Of a DNA stretch of 64,000 bases, positions 24,927-33,684 are shown in pieces. Within the stretch, counting starts at the first letter, position 1. The number at the start of each line of letters is the position of its first letter. The notes beneath the pieces were generated by a model that was not told the origin of the DNA, made no database searches, and saw only the letters and a list, made by a program, of their open reading frames with translations. Both the position numbers and the translations under genes were made by a program. Origin of the DNA: Archangium violaceum Cb vi76 (lineage in GTDB: Bacteria > Myxococcota > Myxococcia > Myxococcales > Myxococcaceae); contig NZ_JPMI01000391.1 of NCBI RefSeq assembly GCF_000733295.1, positions 1-64,000 of the forward strand, read 5' to 3'.

Positions 24927-25568
24927 TCAGAGGCGGCTGACGATCCAGAACATGCCGAGCACGGCGGAGGCGCCGGCCACGAGGCGCTGGAGGCGCTCGG
25001 CCACGGTGGTGCCCATGCGGGCGAGGCTCTCGGCGAAGACGAGGCCCACCGCGCCCATGCCCACGAGGATGCCGAGCGCGAAGCCGGGGAGGTACGTCCA
25101 CCCGGAGGACTGCATGCTGCCGCCCACGAGCAGGGGAGGCAGGGCGAGCAGCAGCGGGCGCACGCCACTGACGGCCATGAGGGCACCGGCGGCGGTGCTC
25201 ACCTGGTCGTGCATGTGGGAGTGGGGCTCATGCGTGTGGCCGGGCAGGTGGGGGTGGCCATGGCGCAGCACGTTGGGGAAGAGGAAGGCGGTGACGGCGA
25301 GGGCCACCAGCACGGCGCCGCCGAGGATTTCGGCCCAGCGCTCGAAGGTCTCGGAGAGGCCCACGCCCGCGAGGAGGCAGAAGGTGGCGATGCCGCCGAG
25401 CACCGCCGCGTGGCCGATGGCGAAGCGCAGCGCGATGAGGAAGGTGGCACGGCGCCGGGAGGGGCCCAGGGTGCCGAGCGTGGCCATGGCGGCGCAGTGG
25501 TCCGGCCCCACCGCGTGGAGCAGGCCCTGGCCCAGACCGAACAGGAATGCGAAGAAGAGGGGCGACAC
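24927..25568 (-). CDS. Nickel/cobalt transporter-like membrane protein (NicO/UreH type)
   Basis: A 213-residue integral membrane protein with about six helices. The first helix carries HAVGPDHCAAM, which matches the HX4DH metal signature of nickel/cobalt transporters. A cytoplasmic or periplasmic loop is rich in histidine (RHGHPHLPGHTHEPHSHMHD), consistent with metal binding. The GTG at 25568 starts directly at the first helix; an ATG at 25634 would add 22 residues unlike the family and would overlap the divergent gene. The exported or imported metal cannot be told. Confidence 0.75.
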   Translation of the reverse strand: MSPLFFAFLFGLGQGLLHAVGPDHCAAMATLGTLGPSRRRATFLIALRFAIGHAAVLGGIATFCLLAGVGLSETFERWAEILGGAVLVALAVTAFLFPNVLRHGHPHLPGHTHEPHSHMHDQVSTAAGALMAVSGVRPLLLALPPLLVGGSMQSSGWTYLPGFALGILVGMGAVGLVFAESLARMGTTVAERLQRLVAGASAVLGMFWIVSRL

Positions 25569-25623
25569 GGGGGAGCACCCTAGCCCCCCTTCGTGTCCGA
25601 GGCCAGCAGGAGGAGGGTTGCAC

Positions 25624-26016
25624 GTGTCTCCCATCTACCGAAGCCGCCGGGCCGTGGTTCCCGTGCTGTTGGGCGTCCTGCTGACCCTGGGGGCCTGCAA
25701 ACGGGACGAGGGGCCGGAGCACCTCGCGCGCGCCGAGGCGAAGCACGCCGAGCTGGTCGAGCGCGGCGTCCCTCCGAAGGACCCGGCCTGGGACGCCGTC
25801 ATCGGCGAGCTGGAGAAGGTGCCGCCGGACTCCAAGGTCTTCGCCGAGGCCCAGCGGAGGCTGTCCCGGCTGAAGGAGCTGCGGACCACCCCGTTGCCGC
25901 GCCGGCCGCTGTCGAGGCCCGGCGTGCCGGAGGGCGGGTCCCACTCGCTGGACGAGCAGGGGCTCCACCCGCATGACCACTCGGGACACCCTGGGGAGAC
26001 GGACGGCGGAAGGTGA
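25624..26016 (+). CDS. Small lipoprotein of unknown function
   Basis: A 130-residue lipoprotein. The GTG at 25624 follows GGAGGAGG and gives a signal peptide with lipobox LGAC. The mature part is short, helical and charged (EHLARAEAKHAELVERG), then proline-rich with a His/Asp-rich end (HPHDHSGHPGETDGG). The histidine-rich tail and the divergent metal transporter 55 bases away suggest a metal-related role, but nothing else supports it. Confidence 0.65.
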   Translation: MSPIYRSRRAVVPVLLGVLLTLGACKRDEGPEHLARAEAKHAELVERGVPPKDPAWDAVIGELEKVPPDSKVFAEAQRRLSRLKELRTTPLPRRPLSRPGVPEGGSHSLDEQGLHPHDHSGHPGETDGGR

Positions 26017-26070
26017 CCGGAAAAGTGGGGCTTGCGAAGCTGGATGGATGGGTTATCCAAGCGGGCACCC

Positions 26071-26718
26071 ATGCCCATTCCCCAGACAGGCCACCCGGCT
26101 CCCGATTTCCAGTTGAAGGACCAGAACGGCAACGACGTGAAGCTCTCGCGGCTGAGGGGCAAGAACGTCGTCCTCTACTTCTACCCGAAGGATGACACCC
26201 CGGGTTGCACGCGGGAGGCGTGTGACTTCCGTGACGAGCACTCGGCGCTGGAGGCGGCCGGGGCGGTGGTGCTGGGCGTGTCACCGGACGACACGAAGAG
26301 CCACCAGAAGTTCGCCACGAAGTTCTCGCTGACCTTCCCGTTGCTCGCGGACACCGAGCGCCAGGTGTGCGACGCCTACGGCGTGTGGGGCGAGAAGTCG
26401 CTGTACGGCCGGAAGTTCCTGGGCGTGACGCGCGCCACCTTCCTCATCGACACCGAGGGCAAGGTGGCCCGGGTGTGGCCCAAGGTGAAGGTGGATGGCC
26501 ACGTGAAGGAGATCCTCCAGTCGTTGAAGGGCGGCGCCTCCGGGGAGACCGAGGCGGGCGGGAAGGCTCCGGCGAAGAAGGCGGCAGCGAAGAGCGCCGC
26601 GAAGAAGGTCGTGGCGAAGAAGGCGGCTCCGGCGGGCAAGGCCGTGACGAAGAAGGCCGCGGTGAAGAAGCCCGCGGTGAAGAAGGCCGCGTCCAAGAAG
26701 ACGGCCGCGCGCCGGTAG
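26071..26718 (+). CDS. bcp: Peroxiredoxin (BCP type) with histone-H1-like tail
   Basis: A 215-residue peroxiredoxin. The catalytic domain (residues 1-155) has the BCP active site TPGCTREACDF, with peroxidatic and resolving cysteines five residues apart, so an atypical two-cysteine thioredoxin-dependent peroxidase. The last 50 or so residues are almost only Lys, Ala, Pro and Val (KKAAAKSAAKKVV, KKPAVKKAASKK), like bacterial histone H1-type tails. Ordinary BCP proteins end near residue 155. The ATG at 26071 fits the family; an ATG at 26044 is possible. The tail may hold the enzyme on DNA or other polyanions (inference). Confidence 0.85.
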   Translation: MPIPQTGHPAPDFQLKDQNGNDVKLSRLRGKNVVLYFYPKDDTPGCTREACDFRDEHSALEAAGAVVLGVSPDDTKSHQKFATKFSLTFPLLADTERQVCDAYGVWGEKSLYGRKFLGVTRATFLIDTEGKVARVWPKVKVDGHVKEILQSLKGGASGETEAGGKAPAKKAAAKSAAKKVVAKKAAPAGKAVTKKAAVKKPAVKKAASKKTAARR

Positions 26719-26745
26719 TCCCCTGGCGACGGAGCGAGCACATTT

Positions 26746-26779
26746 CCCCTCGCCCTCCGGGAGAGGGACGGGGTGAGGG
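26746..26779 (+). repeat. Palindromic intergenic repeat, copy 4
   Basis: CCCCTCGCCCTCCGGGAGAG with GGACGGGGTGAGGG, 27 bases after the peroxiredoxin stop. In the rest of the gap to 26922 there is a further 7-bp hairpin (GCGAGCA/TGCTCGC, 26825-26855) without a T tract and no gene. Confidence 0.8.
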
Positions 26780-26922
26780 TGCCACGCTCCCCGAGTTCGA
26801 GCCGGTGCCTCCGTCCGTGTGCACGCGAGCAAGCAGCCCTTGGCGGCCTGCTCGCGGCTACCCGACTTCCCCGTGCATGCCCACCCCTGTCCTAGGCAAG
26901 GCACGACGACAGGGAGGCGGTC

Positions 26923-27528
26923 ATGCGGAAGACGGGGATGAAGCTGGCGCTGCTCGGCGGGTTGGCCGGGGCGGCGCTGCTCGCCGGGTGCGGGAACAAC
27001 CCCTACGACTACGGACGCGTGTGGTCCTTGACGGCCCAGGAGGACTATTACCCCGCGCAGGCGCAGGACCAGGACGCGGCGGCCCAGGCGCATTCCAACA
27101 TCGGCACGAGCGCCACGCTGTTCGAGACCACCGAGCAGGAGCGGGGCACGGGCGGAGCCGGTGAAGCGCAAGCCCGGTCCGGGGACAACGAGCAGCCGAC
27201 CATCCAGGGGTCCGAGCAGAACCAGGAGAACCTCTGGCTGCAGCAGGACATGCGCGTCCCATACCCGCCGCCCCGGCTCGATGCGCAGGTGGCCATGGAG
27301 CTCGGGACGGGCAAGCCGCTGCGAGCCGTCCGAGGCGTCTGGGTTCAGGGCATTCAGAGCGTCGAGCTGGGCTCCGGCCGTGCCACGTCCGTCTCCACCG
27401 CGGCCAGCTCCTACGCGCCACAGGAGCGGCGAGGGTCCGCTCCGTCGCTCCCCAACGAGCCCGCGAGCGAAGGCCAGCAGGCCCCCAAGGGGCAGATCGG
27501 ACAGCCTCCGGCCCCGGATGACCAGTAG
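26923..27528 (+). CDS. Low-complexity lipoprotein A
   Basis: A 201-residue lipoprotein (lipobox LAGC near residue 23) with a Gln/Asp/Ala/Gly-rich mature part. There is a recognisable tyrosine cluster after the cysteine (NNPYDYGRVW, EDYYPAQAQ) and a more ordered stretch (PPPRLDAQVAMELGTG). A GGGAGG lies before the start. It is the first of three tandem low-complexity lipoprotein genes at spacings of about 140-165 bases. No function is recognised; surface or periplasmic structural roles are possible. Confidence 0.7.
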   Translation: MRKTGMKLALLGGLAGAALLAGCGNNPYDYGRVWSLTAQEDYYPAQAQDQDAAAQAHSNIGTSATLFETTEQERGTGGAGEAQARSGDNEQPTIQGSEQNQENLWLQQDMRVPYPPPRLDAQVAMELGTGKPLRAVRGVWVQGIQSVELGSGRATSVSTAASSYAPQERRGSAPSLPNEPASEGQQAPKGQIGQPPAPDDQ

Positions 27529-27694
27529 CGCGGGCCCGGTGCCCACGCTGGAGACCAGCCGGGCGGGCGGGCGCTCGACAGAGACCCGCTTGGTAGCCCG
27601 GAAGCCTCCGGGTGCCCATCCCTGAAGGCGCGGCTGCTCCGCCCTCGCACCCCGCGAGCGGCGCGAGCGCCAGACGTGTTCCCGGGAGACGGAC

Positions 27695-28156
27695 ATGCAC
27701 GACAGCGGTTTCAGACGGTGGATGGTGTGGGGGGTGCTGGCCTCGGCTTCGTGGCTGGTTTCGGCGTGTGGCTCTCTTCCGCAGCAGGGGACCTACGAGG
27801 TCGCTCCCGGCTTCGCGCGGAGCCCGGAACAGAGTGGCTACAACGGCACCATCCAGGACATCCCCACCAGCATCGATCCCCGGACGCCCGAGGCGCAGGG
27901 CACCCAGGGCCGTTCCCTGCTGATAGACCCCGGAGAGCGGGCCCTGCTCGAGGCGCAGGGAGGTGCCATGGGTGGCAGCGGCTCCACTCCGCCCGCCCAG
28001 GGCCCCGAGGGCGGCCCGCTGTACGAGGAGCTGGGAACGGAGGGCAGCGTCATCGCTCCGTCGCGGGAGCTTCCCGCCTCGCAGGGCAACGTGGGCAATG
28101 ACCGGCCGACGAATCCCAACACGCCCCCCGCCAGACGCGACTCGGGCGGCAAGTAG
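27695..28156 (+). CDS. Low-complexity lipoprotein B
   Basis: A 153-residue lipoprotein (lipobox VSAC) with GGGAG six bases before the ATG. The mature part is rich in Gly, Pro, Ser, Glu and Gln and has no recognisable domain; the C-terminus is proline- and asparagine-rich. Its signal peptide (RRWMVWGVLASASWLVSAC) resembles that of the next gene, which suggests duplication followed by drift. Confidence 0.68.
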   Translation: MHDSGFRRWMVWGVLASASWLVSACGSLPQQGTYEVAPGFARSPEQSGYNGTIQDIPTSIDPRTPEAQGTQGRSLLIDPGERALLEAQGGAMGGSGSTPPAQGPEGGPLYEELGTEGSVIAPSRELPASQGNVGNDRPTNPNTPPARRDSGGK

Positions 28157-28298
28157 ACCATCTCGCGTCAGGAGCATCCTCGCGGTGCCGGATGGGATGG
28201 GCACCTCGGGAGCGCCCCGGCGCGAGCATTGGCTTCACACCCATTCATTCATGGACCCCGGGCCGGCGGAGACGTCCGCCCGTGAGTGAGGAACGAAC

Positions 28299-28628
28299 AT
28301 GCGCGGAAGCATTCGCAAGTGGTTGGTGGTGGGGACCGTGGCCTCGGCGTCGCTGCTGTTCCCGGCGTGCGCGGACACGAACCAGGGGGCGGACACCGCC
28401 ACCCAGGAGCAGATGGGTACTGGCGGCGCGGGCAGTATGGGCATGGAGGGCCAGGAAGGCCTGGGCGGCTCCGGGACCAGCGGCACGGAGACGCACAAGG
28501 GAACCCATGGCGCCAAGGGCGGCGGAACCATGGCCCGAGACGCGGGAACGCCGGGCCCGACAGGCGCGGGCACGGGTGGCGCCGGCATGGACGTGGATGA
28601 CGCGCCCGGAGACGTCCCCAAGAAGTAG
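28299..28628 (+). CDS. Glycine-rich small lipoprotein C
   Basis: A 109-residue lipoprotein (lipobox FPAC). The mature part is about one third glycine with Thr, Met and Asp (GTGGAGSMGMEGQEGLGG), ending in an acidic stretch. The signal sequence VVGTVASASLLFPAC is close to that of lipoprotein B. No function is recognised. The preceding gap (28157-28298) shows no gene. Confidence 0.65.
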   Translation: MRGSIRKWLVVGTVASASLLFPACADTNQGADTATQEQMGTGGAGSMGMEGQEGLGGSGTSGTETHKGTHGAKGGGTMARDAGTPGPTGAGTGGAGMDVDDAPGDVPKK

Positions 28629-28648
28629 GCGCGAGGCCCGGGAAGGAA

Positions 28649-29752
28649 CTACCGGGACGCCAGCATGACCTCGGTGGGGTCCTTCCCATTGAAGCCGCTG
28701 GCGAGCCCCTCGGCGAGCGACCGGTGCTCGGCGTCGCCGAGGGTGGCCAGCCGGTCCTCGGGACCGTGGGCGAAGCGCGCCTCGAGGCGGGCGAGGCGGC
28801 GGTGGGCCTCCTCGATGCGCGCGCGGGGCACGCGGCCGGACTCCACCGCGCGCACGAGTGCTTCGATGCAGCGCCGCTGCACGTCCACCTGATGGCAGAC
28901 GAGGAAGAGGTCCACGCCGGCGAGGGTGCCCTGCACCGTGGCCTCTTCCACCGAGTAGTGGGCCGCGATGGCCTTCATCTCCAGGTCATCGCTCACCAGC
29001 ACGCCGTCGAAGCCCATCTCCTTGCGCAGCACGCCGTCGAGCACGCGGTGGCTCATGGTGGCGGGCACCTTCGGGTCGAGCGCGTCGAAGAGCACGTGTG
29101 CCGTCATGAGCGAGGCGAGCCCGGCCTGGGCGAAGGCGCGGAAGGGCACCAGCTCCACGCGGCGCAGACGCTCCATGTCATGGGGCAGCCGGGGCAGCGT
29201 CAGGTGGCTGTCCGTGGTGGTGTCGCCATGTCCGGGGAAGTGCTTGCCACACGAGGCCACGCCGCCAGCCTCCAGGCCACGTCCCAACGCCACGCCCAGG
29301 CGGGCCACCTCGTCCGGGTCGCGGCTGAAGCTGCGGTCGCCGATGACGGGGTTGGTGGGGTTGGTGTCCACGTCGAGCACGGGCGCGAAGTCCCAGTCGA
29401 AGCCGATGGCGCGCAGCTCGTGCGCGAGCAGCCGGCCCACGCGCTCCACGAGGGCCACGTCGCCGCGCTGGCCGAGCTCGCGCATGGGGGGCAGGGCGGT
29501 GTAGGGCTCGCCGCGCAGCCGCGCCACGCGTCCGCCCTCCTGGTCCACCGAGAGGATGAAGGGCCGGCCCGCGCGCGTCTTGATGTCGCGGCACAGGGCG
29601 GCCGTCTCCCGCGCGGTGCCCACGTTCCGCTTGAAGAGGATGCCGCCGAAGATGCCGTCCTTCATCAGCGCGGCGAAGTCATCGTCGATGCGGGGGCCGG
29701 GGAAGCCCACCATGAAGAGCCGGGCACAATCCCGGTAGAGAGCGTTGCTCAT
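28649..29752 (-). CDS. nagZ: Beta-N-acetylhexosaminidase (GH3, NagZ type)
   Basis: A 367-residue glycoside hydrolase family 3 enzyme. The NagZ signature KHFPGHGDTTTDSH is present, with the catalytic Asp/His loop, a catalytic Asp in SDDLEMKAI and SVDQEGGRVARL near the N-terminus. NagZ removes GlcNAc from anhydromuropeptides in peptidoglycan recycling. No signal peptide is evident, so the enzyme is cytoplasmic. The ATG at 29752 gives MSNALYRDCARLFMVGF, as in the family. Confidence 0.9.
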   Translation of the reverse strand: MSNALYRDCARLFMVGFPGPRIDDDFAALMKDGIFGGILFKRNVGTARETAALCRDIKTRAGRPFILSVDQEGGRVARLRGEPYTALPPMRELGQRGDVALVERVGRLLAHELRAIGFDWDFAPVLDVDTNPTNPVIGDRSFSRDPDEVARLGVALGRGLEAGGVASCGKHFPGHGDTTTDSHLTLPRLPHDMERLRRVELVPFRAFAQAGLASLMTAHVLFDALDPKVPATMSHRVLDGVLRKEMGFDGVLVSDDLEMKAIAAHYSVEEATVQGTLAGVDLFLVCHQVDVQRRCIEALVRAVESGRVPRARIEEAHRRLARLEARFAHGPEDRLATLGDAEHRSLAEGLASGFNGKDPTEVMLASR

Positions 29753-29852
29753 AGGGCCGTACCTTCTCACGCCAGTCGTCCGGCGAGGAGGAAACACATC
29801 GCTGAAGGCCCCCGGAAGGGAGGGCCTGCCTGGAGGCTCGTCGCCCCACGGG

Positions 29853-29874
29853 GGCAGGAGCTTTTTCTCCTGCC
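29853..29874. other. Intergenic hairpin
   Basis: GGCAGGAG and CTCCTGCC pair around a CTTTTT loop in the 187-base gap between the NagZ start and the downstream hydrolase stop, both on the minus strand. No T run follows the stem. It may be an end point for the hydrolase transcript; otherwise the gap shows nothing. Confidence 0.35.
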
Positions 29875-29939
29875 TGGAGCTCCGGCAACCACCGTGGCGG
29901 GAAGGTGTTGAGGCCGGAACTCAACCCTGGGGGACACCC

Positions 29940-31580
29940 TCACCCGCCCATGACGGGAAGCAGGAGGGCGGAGGGATGTGAAGGGTCGTGGAAGACGGCC
30001 TGGTCGGCGGCGGCGAGCGTCTTCGCGGTGCCGAGCGGCTCGCCGGTGCCGGGGTTGCGGGCGAACCGGGGATGCGCCCCGCTGGAGACCTGGAGCCGGA
30101 TGCGGTGACCCGCGAGGAAGCGGTGGGCGGTGGGCCACAGGTCGATGGTGATGCGCAGGGTGCCGTCGGGCTCGGCGGCGGGTTTGCCGGGGGTGAGGCG
30201 CAGCAGCCCGTCGCAGATGTTCACGGATTTGCCCGAGGGCTCCACGTCGCACAGCCGGGCGAAGAAGTCGGTATGCGGGAGGCTGGAGCGGACGAAGAGC
30301 TCGGCCTGCACGGGGCCGATGATCTCCAGGTCCTGCTCCAGGGGCGCGCTGGTGTACGTGAGGACGTCCGGTCTCGACTCCAGCTCGCGGTTGTCACGTG
30401 GCCCCGCCTCCTTCGTCAGGAGCGCGCCTCCGAGGGACGGCGTGGGGTTGGCGGGGTCATACCGGTAGCGAGAGGGCCCCGAGGCCGCGGGTGTGGCGGG
30501 TGAGAGGCCCCGGTCCGTTTGCAGGTGCCAGCGCCGCGTCTGGATGCCTGGCGGAGGCCACTCGGAGAAGTCGCGCCAGGTGTTGGCCCCCATGACGAAG
30601 ACGCGGACGGGGGCTTCGCGCAGGTGGCTCCGGTCTCCCTGGAGGTGGGCCTTGAGCCAGATCATCGACTCGCGCGCGGCGACCGCCATGCCCTCGACGG
30701 AGACGTGGGTCCAGGGCCCGATGGTCAGGTAGGGCGCGCGCCCGGCCCGGTGGAGCGCGGCGTAGTCCTTCACCTGCCAGGGCAGGAAGATGTCGTACCA
30801 GCCGCCAATCAGATGGACCGGGGCGGTGACCTCGGAGAGCGCGCCGTTGAAGTTGGCGCGGTTCCACCACGGGTCATCCGGTGCGCTGTGCTCGAGCCAG
30901 TCCTGGAAGAAGGGCACCCGCTCGCCCGTGGCCAGTGTGTCCACCTCGTTCAACGGCAGGTGCTGGAAGAGGGGCTTGAGCTGGCGGGCCGCGCCGAGCC
31001 GGGCCATGAGGCCGCCCAGTCCCTTCTTCTCCTGGGTGCGGACGAGATGGACCCACGACAGCGTGGTGTCGAGAGAGTAGGCGCCACCGGCGTAGGTCTG
31101 GCTCTGGAACTCGGACGCGGTCTCATGGGCCACCAGGGCCTTCAAGCCGGGACCTGCCTCACGGGCCACCGCCCACTGCACGAGGCCCAGGTAGCTGGGG
31201 CCGTGCATGGCGAACTCGCCCGAGAACCACGGCTGTTGCTTCATCCACTCGACGGTGGCGAGCCCATCGTCCCGCTCGTTGCGGAACGGGTCGAGCTGTC
31301 CGCCCGAGCCGAAGGTGCCGCGCACGCTCTGGACGAGCGCCTGGAAGCCGCGCTCGGCGAACAGCCGGCCGTACTGGAGGCCGAAGAAGCCCCGCCGGCC
31401 GTAGGGCGAGCGCACGAGGATCGTCGGAAGCTTGCCACCCTGGCGGGGGTAGTAGCGGTCGGCGAGCAGCTTGACGCCATCGGGCATGGGCACTTCGACA
31501 TCCCGCTCGACGAGGACGTCATGGGTGTCCGCGGGAGGGAATGTGAGGAGACGCGCGAGGAAGCGGCTGGCGAGGGTCAT
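29940..31580 (-). CDS. CocE/NonD family hydrolase
   Basis: A 546-residue serine hydrolase of the X-Pro dipeptidyl-peptidase/cocaine-esterase family: an alpha/beta-hydrolase domain with RDVEVPMPDGVKLLADRYYP at the start, nucleophile Ser in GPSYLG, His region GPWTHVS, and a C-terminal jelly-roll domain (LRITIDLWPTAHRF, GHRIRLQVSSGAHPRFARN). These enzymes hydrolyse esters or amides such as acyl-amino acids and beta-lactam esters. No signal peptide is clear. Substrate unknown. Confidence 0.88.
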   Translation of the reverse strand: MTLASRFLARLLTFPPADTHDVLVERDVEVPMPDGVKLLADRYYPRQGGKLPTILVRSPYGRRGFFGLQYGRLFAERGFQALVQSVRGTFGSGGQLDPFRNERDDGLATVEWMKQQPWFSGEFAMHGPSYLGLVQWAVAREAGPGLKALVAHETASEFQSQTYAGGAYSLDTTLSWVHLVRTQEKKGLGGLMARLGAARQLKPLFQHLPLNEVDTLATGERVPFFQDWLEHSAPDDPWWNRANFNGALSEVTAPVHLIGGWYDIFLPWQVKDYAALHRAGRAPYLTIGPWTHVSVEGMAVAARESMIWLKAHLQGDRSHLREAPVRVFVMGANTWRDFSEWPPPGIQTRRWHLQTDRGLSPATPAASGPSRYRYDPANPTPSLGGALLTKEAGPRDNRELESRPDVLTYTSAPLEQDLEIIGPVQAELFVRSSLPHTDFFARLCDVEPSGKSVNICDGLLRLTPGKPAAEPDGTLRITIDLWPTAHRFLAGHRIRLQVSSGAHPRFARNPGTGEPLGTAKTLAAADQAVFHDPSHPSALLLPVMGG

Positions 31581-31702
31581 GGCCGCTCATGATTGCACCT
31601 CGGCCTTGGACGCATCACACCTGAAATGAGGGCGACTCCTCTCTAGTGAGGGGCGCGAGATTGCATTCCAGGTCAGTCGCTCCGGAAAGAGAGGATGCCA
31701 CC

Positions 31703-32110
31703 GTGAGCACGATTCTCCTGGTCGATGACGAACCAGATCTCCAAGAGCTCTATACCGACGTGTTGGAGGTGATGGGGTACCAGGTCATCCATGCGCACGA
31801 TGGCCTGGAGGCCCTGGAGAAGGCCCGCCAGCAGCGTCCGGACCTGGTGGTGACGGACTGGATGATGCCTCGCATGGATGGCGTCGAGCTGTGCCATCAC
31901 CTGCTCCACGAGCCGGGGCTCGAGGGGGTGCCCATCATCCTTCACAGCTCCCGGCGGGCCCCTCGGATTCCGGGTGTCCGCATGACGCTCTCCAAGAGCT
32001 GCCCGTTGAACGAGTTCGAGGATGCCGTGGCCCAGGTGATCGACGAGAGCACCGGCGAGGCGATGCCTCCTCTCAATCCCTTGGAGAGTTCCTTGGGGGC
32101 CCAGCACTGA
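31703..32110 (+). CDS. Stand-alone response regulator receiver
   Basis: A 135-residue single-domain receiver: acidic pair in VDDEPDL, phospho-acceptor in VVTDWMMPRMDG, Ser in LHSS and Lys in LSKSC. The GTG at 31703 gives MSTILLVDDE; an in-frame upstream start is less likely. It has no output domain, so it probably works by protein contact, as CheY-like proteins do. No kinase is adjacent. Confidence 0.85.
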   Translation: MSTILLVDDEPDLQELYTDVLEVMGYQVIHAHDGLEALEKARQQRPDLVVTDWMMPRMDGVELCHHLLHEPGLEGVPIILHSSRRAPRIPGVRMTLSKSCPLNEFEDAVAQVIDESTGEAMPPLNPLESSLGAQH

Positions 32111-32141
32111 GATGACAGGTGGATTGATTCGAGCGGCCTGC

Positions 32142-32888
<747 letters not shown>

Positions 32889-32895
32889 TCAGCCT

Positions 32896-33603
32896 TCAGT
32901 CAGCGAAGAGCTGGGGGCCCGGCGATACAACCTGGTGACCATAAGGCACGATGGGACCAACGATGTCGAAGCGATAGGCCAGATCGAATGCTTTGCGCAT
33001 CATCTCCTCCCGAGGCACTCTGAGGCCGAAGTTCGCGTTCATGAACTGTCGCCATGCCGTGTTCCACAGGCCGCCGTTCGCGCCACGATGGACGCGAAGG
33101 TGTACCTGCTCCGGGATGGCCATCGTCCAAGCATGGACGTCGATGCCACTGTCCGTGAACCACTTCCTGAACTCCTGCGCCTGGGGGAACAGGTGGTGCT
33201 TGATCAGCTTTCCTTCGAGCCGCGGAAAGGCTGGGAGGAATCCCTGCCTGTAACGGAAGTGGAACGTCATCCGGGGCCGTGCATCCTCCCTCAGCCCCGC
33301 GCGTCTCCAATTGCGATGCGTACTGGGACTGCGCATGGGAGGGCGATAGCGCGCCAACTCCGCACCATGTGCCAGCGGCGCATACGCCACGGCTTCCGGG
33401 TCCACGTCTTCGCAGTTGAAGACGCCGCATTCACCCTCGTCGCAGGCGAGCACGACGCACTGGTCAGCGCTCGGGGCTTCGCATGCGATGGGGCCGGCTT
33501 GCTCCTTGTCCTCCCTCGGATGCACCGCCGGGGACGTAGCGGTGCACGCGGACAGCAACAGGACGACAGCAACGGATAAGGGGAGCAGGCGCGGTCTGGT
33601 CAC
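32896..33603 (-). CDS. SitA-type polymorphic lipoprotein toxin
   Basis: A 235-residue lipoprotein (GTG start; lipobox LSAC). A short cysteine-containing region (CVVLACDEGECGVFNC) is followed by the C-terminal toxin domain, which contains KHHLFPQ at about residues 135-141 and VHLRVHRG at about 167-174. The HH followed by two spaced histidines resembles the HNH/endonuclease-VII-type core of many polymorphic toxins; this is my inference. Sit toxins move between kin by TraA/B-dependent outer-membrane exchange and kill cells lacking the matching SitI. The gene is intact, unlike the related one at 159-661. Confidence 0.82.
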   Translation of the reverse strand: MTRPRLLPLSVAVVLLLSACTATSPAVHPREDKEQAGPIACEAPSADQCVVLACDEGECGVFNCEDVDPEAVAYAPLAHGAELARYRPPMRSPSTHRNWRRAGLREDARPRMTFHFRYRQGFLPAFPRLEGKLIKHHLFPQAQEFRKWFTDSGIDVHAWTMAIPEQVHLRVHRGANGGLWNTAWRQFMNANFGLRVPREEMMRKAFDLAYRFDIVGPIVPYGHQVVSPGPQLFAD

Positions 33604-33649
33604 GGGAGCCCGGAACTGTAACGGGTTCCGTGATTCGGTGTGCGGTAGA

Positions 33650-33683
33650 CCCTCACCCCAACCCTCTCCCAGAGGGAGAGGGA
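33650..33683 (-). repeat. Palindromic intergenic repeat, copy 5
   Basis: CCCTCACCCCAACCCTCTCC with CAGAGGGAGAGGGA, abutting the stop codon of the minus-strand gene at 33685. Confidence 0.85.
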
Positions 33684-33684
33684 G

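Noticed and set aside
26567-26715. AAG-rich repeated stretch as a possible tandem DNA repeat
   Set aside because: It is in frame within the peroxiredoxin gene and explained by the Lys/Ala tail.
26825-26855. Hairpin GCGAGCA/TGCTCGC between the peroxiredoxin and lipoprotein A
   Set aside because: No T tract and no gene directly upstream; not enough to call a terminator.
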